From assembly GCA_037445635.1 (NCBI GenBank), contig JBBIKC010000015.1, forward strand, positions 1-64,000: a DNA stretch of 64,000 nucleotides, given 5' to 3'. The position numbers and the translations under genes were made by a program. The DNA comes from JBFMCC01 sp037445635. Lineage in GTDB: Bacteria > Chloroflexota > Anaerolineae > Anaerolineales > Villigracilaceae. This document shows, one piece after another, positions 15,269 through 24,119 of this stretch (positions are counted from its first letter, which is position 1; each line of letters opens with the position of its first letter). The notes under the pieces are model-generated. The model made no database searches. It was given only the letters and a program-made list of their open reading frames with translations, and was not told the origin of the DNA.

Positions 15269-16549
15269 CTACTCAGCCATGCGTTGGATGTTTGCTCCGA
15301 GCGAGCGAAGTTTCTCGTCCACGCGTTCATAACCGCGTTCAATCTGTCCAATGTTGCGAATCGTGGATTGCCCATCGGCGGCCAACGCCGCAAGCAGGAG
15401 CGCCATCCCGGCGCGAATATCTGGACTTTCCACCTTCTCGCCGATCAGTTGAGTGGGGCCCTGCACGAGACAGCGATATGGGTCGCACAGGATGATACGT
15501 GCGCCCATGCCCGCCAGTTTATCGGTGAAATACATGCGCCCGGAATACATCCAGTCGTGAAACAAGACGGAGCCCTTTACCTGAGTCGCGACGGTAATAG
15601 CAATGCTCATCAGGTCGGTTGGAAACGCGGGCCAGACGTTTGTCTTGATCTCGGGAACAGCACCTCCCAGGTCGGGAATGACCTCGAACGGTTGATTCGC
15701 AGGCACGATCAAATCATCCCCGTCCACGTCCCAGACCACGCCGAGACGACGGAAGACCTGCGAGATCATTTCCAGATACGCCACGCCGGCACGGCGAATC
15801 CGAATCGAGCCGTGCGTCACCGCGGCCGCGCCGACGTAACTGATCACTTCGATATAGTCAGGCCCCACGTTGAATTCACCGCCGTGGAGTCGTTCGACGC
15901 CTTCGATATGCAGAGTGTTCGATCCGATCTCCTCGATATGCGCGCCCAGGCGGTTGAGAAAATGGCAAAGTTCCTGGATATGGGGTTCCGAGGCCGCATT
16001 CCGCAGGATAGTCCGTCCCCTGGCCAGGACAGCCGCCATGATGGCATTTTCAGTGGCCGTGACACTGGCCTCATCCAGGAGAATATCCGCGCCCTTCAGG
16101 GCTTTGGCGCGAAATTCGAAAGCGCGGTCATAGGTCACTTCCGCCCCCAGGGCGCGCAGGGCAAGGATGTGCGTGTCCAACCGGCGGCGGCCAATGACAT
16201 CGCCGCCCGGCGGGGAGAGCCGTAATTCGCCCGTGCGCGCCGTCATCGGGCCGGCTAGGAGAATGGAGGCCCGGATGCGGCGGCAGAGGTCCGGGTCCAG
16301 CTTGGCCGGCCGGAGGGTCCGCGCGGTGATGCGCCATGAATTGCCGCCCAGAGGCTCGGCTTCCACGCCGAGACTTTCGAGCAGACGGCGCATATCGGCA
16401 ACGTCCCGGATATCGGGCAGGTTGTGCAGAACGACCGGTTCGTCGGTCAAAAGACAGGCCGCCAGCAAGGGCAGGGCCGCGTTCTTGTTTCCAGAAGGGA
16501 CCACCTCCCCGCGCAGGGGAGTCCCGCCTTCGATCACGAATTTTTCCAT
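15269..16549 (-). CDS. murA: UDP-N-acetylglucosamine 1-carboxyvinyltransferase, Asp-type
   Basis: This 426-residue EPSP-synthase-fold enzyme transfers enolpyruvate from PEP to UDP-GlcNAc, the first committed step of peptidoglycan synthesis in the cytoplasm. The N-terminus has the catalytic Lys22-Asn23 (PSGNKNAALPLLAAC). The active-site loop reads SPPGGDVIGRRRLDTH, with Asp117 where E. coli has the fosfomycin-alkylated Cys115. RRAGVAYLEMISQ and the C-terminal KVESPDIRAGMALLLAALAADG complete the family pattern. It stands alone between a lipoprotein cluster and the Tad genes. Confidence 0.95.
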   Translation of the reverse strand: MEKFVIEGGTPLRGEVVPSGNKNAALPLLAACLLTDEPVVLHNLPDIRDVADMRRLLESLGVEAEPLGGNSWRITARTLRPAKLDPDLCRRIRASILLAGPMTARTGELRLSPPGGDVIGRRRLDTHILALRALGAEVTYDRAFEFRAKALKGADILLDEASVTATENAIMAAVLARGRTILRNAASEPHIQELCHFLNRLGAHIEEIGSNTLHIEGVERLHGGEFNVGPDYIEVISYVGAAAVTHGSIRIRRAGVAYLEMISQVFRRLGVVWDVDGDDLIVPANQPFEVIPDLGGAVPEIKTNVWPAFPTDLMSIAITVATQVKGSVLFHDWMYSGRMYFTDKLAGMGARIILCDPYRCLVQGPTQLIGEKVESPDIRAGMALLLAALAADGQSTIRNIGQIERGYERVDEKLRSLGANIQRMAE

Positions 16550-16645
16550 GAGTCACCTCATCCTTGCGGGATTGTAAGGCAGATTCGGCAATTCGCCAAC
16601 AACATTACAGGTCGCTTACATTGTATGTACATCTATCCCTACTAT

Positions 16646-17395
16646 ATGTATAATGATAGGGTGGAGATAACCATTCCCATCTTATTAGGCCTGTTCGCGG
16701 GTTTGGCGGTCAATTATCTTGCCGATGTTTTACCGTTTACCCGCCGCTTGAGCCGGCCGGTTTGTCGTCATTGCCAATCCCCATTCGCCGCGGCGGATTA
16801 TATCCTCATTCGTCCCTGCCGGAACTGCCGCAAGCCCCGCGGCGCGAGAACACCGTTGATTCTTGGGGCCGCTCTCGCCGCAACGCTTTACCTCTGGATA
16901 TCGCCGCCAAAACTGCTGGGCTTTTACGCTGGATTAGCCTTGTTGATTTATTTCGGAGTGGTCCTCGTCATTGACCTTGAGCATCGCCTGATCCTCCATC
17001 CCACCAGCCTGGCCGGGGCCGTCCTCGGACTTGGAACTGGCACCGTCACCCATGGAATTGCCAGCACCCTGATCGGCGGCGCATTTGGATATCTTCTCAT
17101 GCTTGGCTTGTATTATCTGGGGATTGCGTTCAGCCGGTTCCTGTCCCGCCGGCGCGGCACGGAGATCGAAGAGGAGGCGCTGGGATTCGGCGATGTGAAC
17201 CTTGCGGGTGTACTTGGACTGGTTCTGGGCTGGCCGCTGATCTGGATCAGTCTGCTTTTTGGGATTTTGGCTGGCGGTGCGATCAGCCTTGCAATCATCC
17301 TTGGGATGTTGGTCTTACGGCGCTATCAGGCATTCACGGCAATCCCGTATGCGCCATTCCTCATCCTTGGGGCCGTATTCTTCCTTTACCGGTAG
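16646..17395 (+). CDS. prepilin peptidase (type IV prepilin / Tad leader peptidase)
   Basis: This protein of about 249 residues is a polytopic aspartic protease that cleaves and may methylate prepilins. It has an N-terminal hydrophobic segment, a zinc-binding loop CRHC...CRNC (Cys40, 43, 58, 61), then the two catalytic aspartates in VLVIDLEHRLILHP and ALGFGDVNLAGVLG. The start is uncertain. ATGs lie at 16625 and 16646, and a GTG at 16661; a TATAAT at 16649-16654 would favour the GTG. It heads the Tad pilus gene group. Confidence 0.88.
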   Translation: MYNDRVEITIPILLGLFAGLAVNYLADVLPFTRRLSRPVCRHCQSPFAAADYILIRPCRNCRKPRGARTPLILGAALAATLYLWISPPKLLGFYAGLALLIYFGVVLVIDLEHRLILHPTSLAGAVLGLGTGTVTHGIASTLIGGAFGYLLMLGLYYLGIAFSRFLSRRRGTEIEEEALGFGDVNLAGVLGLVLGWPLIWISLLFGILAGGAISLAIILGMLVLRRYQAFTAIPYAPFLILGAVFFLYR

Positions 17396-17470
17396 AAGCC
17401 CGTACTTAAGCAGGATTGTAAACGAGGCGTCTGACCCATACGATTAATTCGGAGAAAGGCTACCTGTTCG

Positions 17471-18121
17471 ATGAAGCACTTGCTCAAGGCACTTATCCAG
17501 AAGAAGCGACCCACTCGGCCGGCGGGTCTCTCGCGCAAAGGACAAAGTCTTGTAGAGATCGCCATCGCCTTTCCGTTCCTGCTGATGCTCCTCTCGGGAA
17601 TGCTCGAATTCGGGTTCATGCTGAACCATTACGTCGCCCTGACCGATTCCACCCGCGAGACCGCCCGCGTGTTCAGCAACTTCGATCCGTTCAACGAAGA
17701 CGGCACAGATAACATCACCGATTTCTACGCGAACGCGGCAGGCTATCTCGTCACTAATCTCGAACCGCAGTTCGCAGAGGATACATCCCGCCGTATTGTC
17801 CTCGATTCAGCCAGAGATGACGTTATCATCTCGGTCTTTAGCATTCATAATAACACCGTCACACGTTTCCCAAGTTCGCTCGGCGGGCAATACCGGTGGT
17901 TCGGTAATCTCAATTCGAAATTCTCGAACGAAGAGATCGAATCCCGCCTGGTTGCCAACGCTCCGGACACGGGCATCTTGCTCGTGGAAGTATTTTATAA
18001 CTACGACCAGGTGCTGGCCCTGCCCTGGATCACAGCCTTCCTGCCCGACCCGGTCACTTTGCACGCTTACACCATCATGCCGCTTTCTGCCGCAGAACCG
18101 ACCCCTACGCCATCACCTTGA
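17471..18121 (+). CDS. TadE-like pilus assembly pseudopilin
   Basis: This 216-residue protein has a basic N-terminus, then the prepilin-like segment GQSLVEIAIAFPFLLMLLSGMLEFGFMLNHYVALTDSTRETAR, which matches the TadE family signature (G-x-x-x-V-E followed by a hydrophobic helix). The rest is a predicted extracytoplasmic domain ending in a short Pro/Thr tail. Such minor pseudopilins support Flp/Tad pilus assembly. An upstream GGAGAAAGGC sits about ten bases before the ATG. It is followed directly by the vWA-type TadG-like gene. Confidence 0.86.
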   Translation: MKHLLKALIQKKRPTRPAGLSRKGQSLVEIAIAFPFLLMLLSGMLEFGFMLNHYVALTDSTRETARVFSNFDPFNEDGTDNITDFYANAAGYLVTNLEPQFAEDTSRRIVLDSARDDVIISVFSIHNNTVTRFPSSLGGQYRWFGNLNSKFSNEEIESRLVANAPDTGILLVEVFYNYDQVLALPWITAFLPDPVTLHAYTIMPLSAAEPTPTPSP

Positions 18122-18147
18122 CATTGAGAATTCGGAAAGTAAAACAA

Positions 18148-19578
18148 ATGATAATGAGACGCTTCAACAAATCATCCCGCAAGACCGAACGCGGACAGGC
18201 GATCATTCTGATTGCCTTTGCCGTTATGGGATTGTTTGCCATGGTCGGCCTGATGATCGACGGGGGCATCATGCTGTTGGAATATGGCCGCCTGAAGCGC
18301 GCGGTGGACGCTGCCGCGATTTCGGCCGCGCTCCAGTTCCGCGAAGGTTTTACGATCCAGGAATTGACCGATGCAGCGGTCGAGCTGCTTCTCCTCAATC
18401 AAGTAAACGTGGAGCAGACCGATATCGTCATCGAGACCTGCGAGACCAATCCGGGCGACCCGCTACTGTGCACAGACCCGCCGCGCAAACTGGTGCGTGT
18501 TTTCGCTTCCGAAGTGGTCGATTTTGGCTTTATGCCCGTCCTGGGAATCCCCAACGGCACTATCTCCACCAGCGCGATCGGCGAGGCCGCTTCGGTGGAT
18601 GTCGTCATCGTGCTGGATGCATCCGCTTCGATGTCTGCTGAAGGCGGCGGCGATCCGAATCGCAATGATGTTCCTGCAGATGACCCGTCCCAGTGCAATT
18701 TAACGGACACCTGCCATCCCTTCCGCGAAATCAAAGATGTGGCCATTGATTTCGTCGGTCAACTCTTCCTCGAAAACGCTGACACACCCGTCGGCTACGA
18801 CCGCGTGGGAATCGTCACCTTCGACCGCGACGCGCACCTGATACTTCCGATGACAGCCGTAGAAGCCGATGTAATCAACGCCATCAACGATCTCGACGTG
18901 TACCAGCCCCCAGCCTGTAACACGAACTTCGGCCCTTGCCTGAACTATCCTGATACGGACGGTGATACAATCGTTCCCGAACTCGAAGATTACGTCGGCC
19001 TGGAATGTCCGCGCTACCGCAACACTGATCCTCACAATCCATCCTCCTGCACATCCAGCAACATCGGCGACGGATTGCGCGTGGCCGGCAATGAATTCGC
19101 CGAGCCTCCCATTCGCGAGGATTCGCTGTGGGTTGTCATTTTGCTGGCGGGTGGTCCAGCCAATACGGGTGTCGCGAGCGCCCCGACCGGGGACGGACAG
19201 GAATGGCCCGACCGATTCTGTCCTCCCTCCACATGGAGTTCGCCCTTCTGCCGCGACGCATCCGCGTCCACCCGCCACGATAGCAGCGACACCGACCATT
19301 ACGACGCCGACGACTATGCCCGCGACATGGCCGACTTCGTAGCTGATCCTGAAAACGGACAGGGCGCGGTGGTATTCGCTATCGGCCTGGGCAACCTGAT
19401 CCAAAATGCGCCGACCGGCGACCCGGATGCCGGCGAACAATTGCTGATGTACGCCGCAGAACAGGCCGGCGGCGCATCCGCGGATCACGGCTCGTATTAT
19501 TTCGCACCCACCTCCAATCAATTACTGTTAATCTTTAGGGATATTGCCGAGAAAATCGCTACCCGCCTGAGCCAGTAA
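18148..19578 (+). CDS. TadG-like pilus protein with von Willebrand A domain
   Basis: This protein of about 476 residues has an N-terminal TadG-like membrane segment (RGQAIILIAFAVMGLFAMVGLMIDGG, then YGRLKRAVDAAAISAAL). It is followed by a vWA domain that starts VDVVIVLDASASMS, an intact MIDAS motif (DxSxS), and runs to the C-terminus with long acidic Cys-containing insertions. The protein should be surface exposed with divalent-metal-dependent adhesion. The ATG at 18148 is favoured over the TTG at 18118, which overlaps the previous gene; an ATG at 18154 is also possible. Confidence 0.85.
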   Translation: MIMRRFNKSSRKTERGQAIILIAFAVMGLFAMVGLMIDGGIMLLEYGRLKRAVDAAAISAALQFREGFTIQELTDAAVELLLLNQVNVEQTDIVIETCETNPGDPLLCTDPPRKLVRVFASEVVDFGFMPVLGIPNGTISTSAIGEAASVDVVIVLDASASMSAEGGGDPNRNDVPADDPSQCNLTDTCHPFREIKDVAIDFVGQLFLENADTPVGYDRVGIVTFDRDAHLILPMTAVEADVINAINDLDVYQPPACNTNFGPCLNYPDTDGDTIVPELEDYVGLECPRYRNTDPHNPSSCTSSNIGDGLRVAGNEFAEPPIREDSLWVVILLAGGPANTGVASAPTGDGQEWPDRFCPPSTWSSPFCRDASASTRHDSSDTDHYDADDYARDMADFVADPENGQGAVVFAIGLGNLIQNAPTGDPDAGEQLLMYAAEQAGGASADHGSYYFAPTSNQLLLIFRDIAEKIATRLSQ

Positions 19579-19602
19579 GCCGCTGGCAGAAGAGATGTCA
19601 CG

Positions 19603-20859
19603 ATGAAACGATTCTTTTCTCCAAAACCCAAACTCGGACCACCCCGCGGATCATCGGCCCAGGGTATGCTGGAATTTGCCCTGGTCCTGCCGGTCCTCCT
19701 GCTCCTGCTGATCGGGATCCTCGAGTACGCGCGGTTGTTCTACGCCTGGCTCATCGTTGAAAACTCCACGCGATTCGGCGTGCGCCTCGCGACCACCGGT
19801 CAATACGAAGCGGGCTACTGTGTTGACGGGCCGGACGATGGCCTGGAGGCCTGCGGCGGCGATGACGAGGACGCCGAAATTGATGAGGCGCGCATCCCCA
19901 CCATCAAAGATGAGACCCGCCGCATCATCATCGGCCTGCCGTACGATGAAAGCCTGACCGAAGCCGACGAAGAGTATCTCAAGATCACCGTCTGCGGCAA
20001 CCCCGGCTTCACTTTTACACCGCCGCAAATGGGCGGGCCGCAGTACGCGGAATGCGATCCCGGGGAATTTGCCGGAGCGCCCGGCAATCACGTATTCGTA
20101 GCCACAGACTACAACTTCCGCTTTATGGTCCTGCCGATCTTCGGCATCCAGCCGGCCATGATCCACCTGGCCTCCTACCGTGAGGGCACCGTGGAACAGT
20201 TCCGCGTCTCGCGCCTGGTGAACCTGCCACCCACATCGTCCGTCGCAATTCCCCCCACCAATACGCCTCCTCCGACCAATACGCCGGTGCCAACAGAAAC
20301 ACCGTTGCCCACCAACACGCCGTTGCCGACCAATACGCCTCCCGCCACAGCGACCCCGACAGCCACGCGCACACCCACCAGTACCCCTTCGATTACACTA
20401 ACCCCTAGCATCACGCCCACGCGTACGCCAAGGCCAACGCGTACACCGACGCGCACGCCAACCATCACCCTAACACCTTCTCTCACGTTAACACCATCGA
20501 GGACCCTGACACCCTCCCGCACCCCGACTCCATCCAGAACACCGACGGCATCCATCACACCGACGCGCACCCTCACGCGTACACCTACCATGACACGCAC
20601 TCCATCGCGGACACCCACTATGTCCAATACACCGACGCGGACTCTAACGCCATCTATCACACCTACCCGTTCGGCGACGCCAACAAGGACGTACACACCG
20701 ACGCCCTCGCGCACACCCACGCCGTCCCGAACGCCCACGCCATCTCTGACGCCGTCCCGGACGCCCACGCGCACCTACACGCCGACGCGCACACCCACGC
20801 CGATCTCCACTCCCACTTACACGCCGACACGCACGCCGACGACCTGCTTCGACTGCTAG
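19603..20859 (+). CDS. TadE-like pseudopilin with a very long Thr-Pro repeat tail
   Basis: This 418-residue protein carries an N-terminal TadE segment (SSAQGMLEFALVLPVLLLLLIGILEYARLFYAWLIVENSTRFG) and a domain to about residue 206 (several acidic loops, two or three Cys). The rest, about residues 207-413, is a nearly pure run of TPT/TPS/RTP units and ends in CFDC. The tail is probably an extended, possibly O-glycosylated stalk or cell-wall-spanning rod. The repeat-encoding DNA (20233-20855) keeps its frame despite strong internal similarity, so it is translated. A terminator follows within 25 bases. Confidence 0.85.
   Translation: MKRFFSPKPKLGPPRGSSAQGMLEFALVLPVLLLLLIGILEYARLFYAWLIVENSTRFGVRLATTGQYEAGYCVDGPDDGLEACGGDDEDAEIDEARIPTIKDETRRIIIGLPYDESLTEADEEYLKITVCGNPGFTFTPPQMGGPQYAECDPGEFAGAPGNHVFVATDYNFRFMVLPIFGIQPAMIHLASYREGTVEQFRVSRLVNLPPTSSVAIPPTNTPPPTNTPVPTETPLPTNTPLPTNTPPATATPTATRTPTSTPSITLTPSITPTRTPRPTRTPTRTPTITLTPSLTLTPSRTLTPSRTPTPSRTPTASITPTRTLTRTPTMTRTPSRTPTMSNTPTRTLTPSITPTRSATPTRTYTPTPSRTPTPSRTPTPSLTPSRTPTRTYTPTRTPTPISTPTYTPTRTPTTCFDC
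20233..20855 (+). repeat. low-complexity Thr-Pro coding repeat
   Basis: Imperfect tandem units of 6-12 bases (ACGCCGACG/CGCACACCC types) encode the Thr-Pro tail of the pseudopilin. Codons vary at third positions, showing selection on the protein and not a recent slippage expansion. The open frame seen on the opposite strand here is a by-product of the composition. Confidence 0.85.
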
Positions 20860-20881
20860 TCGGACCGTGAGCAGAGAAAAT

Positions 20882-20915
20882 CCCGGCAGAGCAAAAATGC
20901 TTTGCCGGGGTTTCT
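20882..20915 (+). terminator. intrinsic terminator of the Tad genes
   Basis: CCCGGCA (20882-20888) pairs with TGCCGGG (20903-20909), extended by inner GC pairs around AAAAA, and is followed by a T-rich tract. Its 3' part overlaps the putative -35 of the glmS promoter. Confidence 0.75.
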
Positions 20916-20928
20916 TTTGCGGTATAAT
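20902..20928 (+). promoter_or_regulatory. putative promoter of the glmS leader
   Basis: TATAAT (20923-20928) is clear. The best -35 candidate is TTGCCG (20902-20907) with a short 15-base spacer. Transcription would start near 20935, some 48 bases before the predicted ribozyme cleavage site. Confidence 0.55.
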
Positions 20929-20953
20929 CCCGCCCGCAAACATCACGAAAGGA

Positions 20954-21262
20954 GGTGACACGGTAACGTCACCGGGAAAGCCAGCGCATGGACTCATTGG
21001 TCTGACAGTTGGACGGTCAAATCGTCCGATAGCCAGGCAGGTGAGTTGACGAGGATGAGGGTTCTGCGGCGCGTGCCGCGGCCAACTGCCCTTACCCCCT
21101 CTCCTTTCAGGAGAGGGCCGGGGTGAGGTCAGGAAAATCGAAGGATCAGCGGATGCCCTCCGGGCCAGCCAGGCCCGACATCTTTCCCTCCAGTAAATAA
21201 TCCCTGCGAAGAACATCGCGTGAGCGATCGCGCGGACAAAGGCGCAGGGAATGGCAACATCA
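20954..21262 (+). ncRNA. glmS ribozyme (GlcN6P-responsive), interrupted by a 73-base insert
   Basis: Upstream of glmS the sequence matches the glmS self-cleaving riboswitch core in order. A 5' hairpin GGTGAC/GTCACC (20954-20973) is followed by the cleavage-site block A-GCGCATGGACT (scissile bond expected after A20983). ACTCA (20992-20996) pairs with TGAGT (21042-21046), then comes the conserved GACGAGG (21048-21054) and GGGTT (21059-21063). The next core piece, ATCGA (21137-21141), continues into GCGGATGCCCTCCGG (21149-21163). A P3-like hairpin CGGGCC/GGCCCG and a P4-like stem CCCTGCG/CGCAGGG holding GGACAAAG (21202-21249) complete it. Bases 21064-21136 are a foreign-looking two-hairpin repeat within the core. 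I identified this by comparing with remembered ribozyme sequences, not by a covariance search. Confidence 0.78.
21064..21136. repeat. palindromic repeat inside the glmS leader
   Basis: Two hairpins make up this block: GCGGC/GCCGC (21066-21079) and CCCCCTCTCC paired with GGAGAGGGCCGGGG. The second is of the common CTCTCC...GGAGAGGG dispersed type; a relative occurs at 47752-47781 just before the LOG-family gene. It separates two halves of the ribozyme core. Confidence 0.65.
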
Positions 21263-21266
21263 GCTT

Positions 21267-21337
21267 GTCATTGCGAGACAGTGAGGCTGTCTCTTCTAAA
21301 CAGGAGAGCGCTTCACTCGCGTTACGCTCGCAATGAC
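21267..21337. repeat. GTCATTGCGAG-family dispersed repeat
   Basis: GTCATTGCGAG (21267-21277) and its exact complement CTCGCAATGAC (21327-21337) bound a 71-bp element between the ribozyme and the glmS start. Related copies occur at 55505-55582 and inside the larger elements at 23269-23398 and 63517-63680. Confidence 0.8.
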
Positions 21338-21364
21338 CCTAGACACTAAATCTGGAGGTTCCCC

Positions 21365-23206
<1,842 letters not shown>

Positions 23207-23221
23207 AACGAACAGTCAACG

Positions 23222-23257
23222 AAAAGGCTTCTGACGTGAATCGTCAGAAGCCTTTTT
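23222..23257 (+). terminator. intrinsic terminator of glmS
   Basis: A perfect 15-bp stem, AAAAGGCTTCTGACG (23222-23236) with CGTCAGAAGCCTTTT (23242-23256), has a 5-base loop and runs into a T tract. Confidence 0.93.
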
Positions 23258-23268
23258 GATTCGCTCGT

Positions 23269-23398
23269 GCTCTGTTGCAATCATTCGTTTTTCCCGTCAT
23301 TGCGAGATGCCGAAGGCATCGAAGCAATCTCCTCGCAGGCGGGGAGACTGCTTCGCTTCGCTCGCAGTGACGGCCTCTGAAGGTGTTTGCAACAGAGC
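23269..23398. mobile_element. MITE-like element with 12-bp terminal inverted repeats
   Basis: GCTCTGTTGCAA (23269-23280) and TTGCAACAGAGC (23387-23398) are perfect terminal inverted repeats around a 130-bp element. Its interior contains GTCATTGCGAG and GAAGCAATC motifs and no coding capacity. A second copy with the same ends lies at 63517-63680. It sits in the 403-bp gene-free stretch after glmS. Confidence 0.72.
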
Positions 23399-23420
23399 AA
23401 TTCTCTCGCCTTTCTCTTGA

Positions 23421-23490
23421 ACCGCGAAGAGCGCGAGGCCCGCAAAGGTTTTTTCAGGGTTCTCTTCGCGTTCTACGCGGCCTTCGCGGT
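23421..23490. repeat. ACCGCGAAG / CTTCGCGGT inverted repeat
   Basis: ACCGCGAAG (23421-23429) and CTTCGCGGT (23482-23490) bound an imperfect palindrome rich in CGCGAAG/CTTCGCG. A relative occurs at 25617-25695. The remaining bases to 23609 show nothing further. Confidence 0.6.
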
Positions 23491-23609
23491 AAATTTGCAC
23501 AGTTTTTTACTCAACTGCACTCAGGAGGGAGACCGATTCACTTTGCTGGTGCAACAAATCCCTTTCCAGGCCTGTAATACACATAGAACCCCTTACGAAA
23601 GGAATCCTC

Positions 23610-24119
23610 ATGTCCGATATCTCCGCCATCTTCGGCACCCTGCTCACCCTCGGCATCGTCTTCCCCGGCTGGCTGACGGCCTTCTGGCTGCTCTTCCCCG
23701 CCAGCGTGGAACGCGCCCGCGCCCGCCTCGACGCAACGCCCTGGCGCTGTTTCTGGCTGGGCGGCGCGGTCCTGGCCGCGCTGGTCATCCCTGTGCTCAT
23801 TTTGCTGGCCCTGCCCTTCGGCCCGGCCAAATTTCTGGGCTACGTTTTGATCGCCTCCGCGCTCAGCCTCTCCAGCATCGGCGCGGCGGGACTGGCCTCC
23901 AAGATGGGACAGACGCTCTCGAAGGCCGCGCCCAGCCTCTCGTCCGCGGCGGGATTCGTGCGCGGCGCGGTGGCCCTCGAACTGGCCGCGGCCATGCCGT
24001 TCGTCGGCTGGCTGGTCTTCATGCCGCTCGCCATCGTCCTGTCGCTCGGCGCGTCGGCCTTCTCCATCCTGAATTGGAATACGAAGCGCGCACCCGCCCA
24101 TGAACCTGTCTCGGCGTGA
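23610..24119 (+). CDS. hypothetical integral membrane protein
   Basis: This 169-residue protein has about four hydrophobic segments: GTLLTLGIVFPGWLTAFWLLF, WLGGAVLAALVIPVLILLALPFG, FLGYVLIASALSLSSIGAAGLA and the C-terminal FVGWLVFMPLAIVLSLGASAF. No enzymatic motif is visible. A GAAAGGA sequence precedes the ATG. It overlaps the start of the DUF1800 gene by 20 bases, which implies translational coupling and possibly a joint role in the envelope. I do not recognise the family. Confidence 0.8.
   Translation: MSDISAIFGTLLTLGIVFPGWLTAFWLLFPASVERARARLDATPWRCFWLGGAVLAALVIPVLILLALPFGPAKFLGYVLIASALSLSSIGAAGLASKMGQTLSKAAPSLSSAAGFVRGAVALELAAAMPFVGWLVFMPLAIVLSLGASAFSILNWNTKRAPAHEPVSA

Noticed and set aside
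20175..20774. 199-codon open frame on the minus strand opposite the Thr-Pro tail
   Set aside because: It reads as Val-Gly-Arg repeats forced by the GC-rich repeat of the other strand, and has no ribosome site.
23610..24119. Reading 23387-24103 as one 238-codon gene
   Set aside because: That frame runs through the MITE-like end and a repeat and gives an Arg/Pro-rich product; the 169-residue membrane protein frame is better supported.
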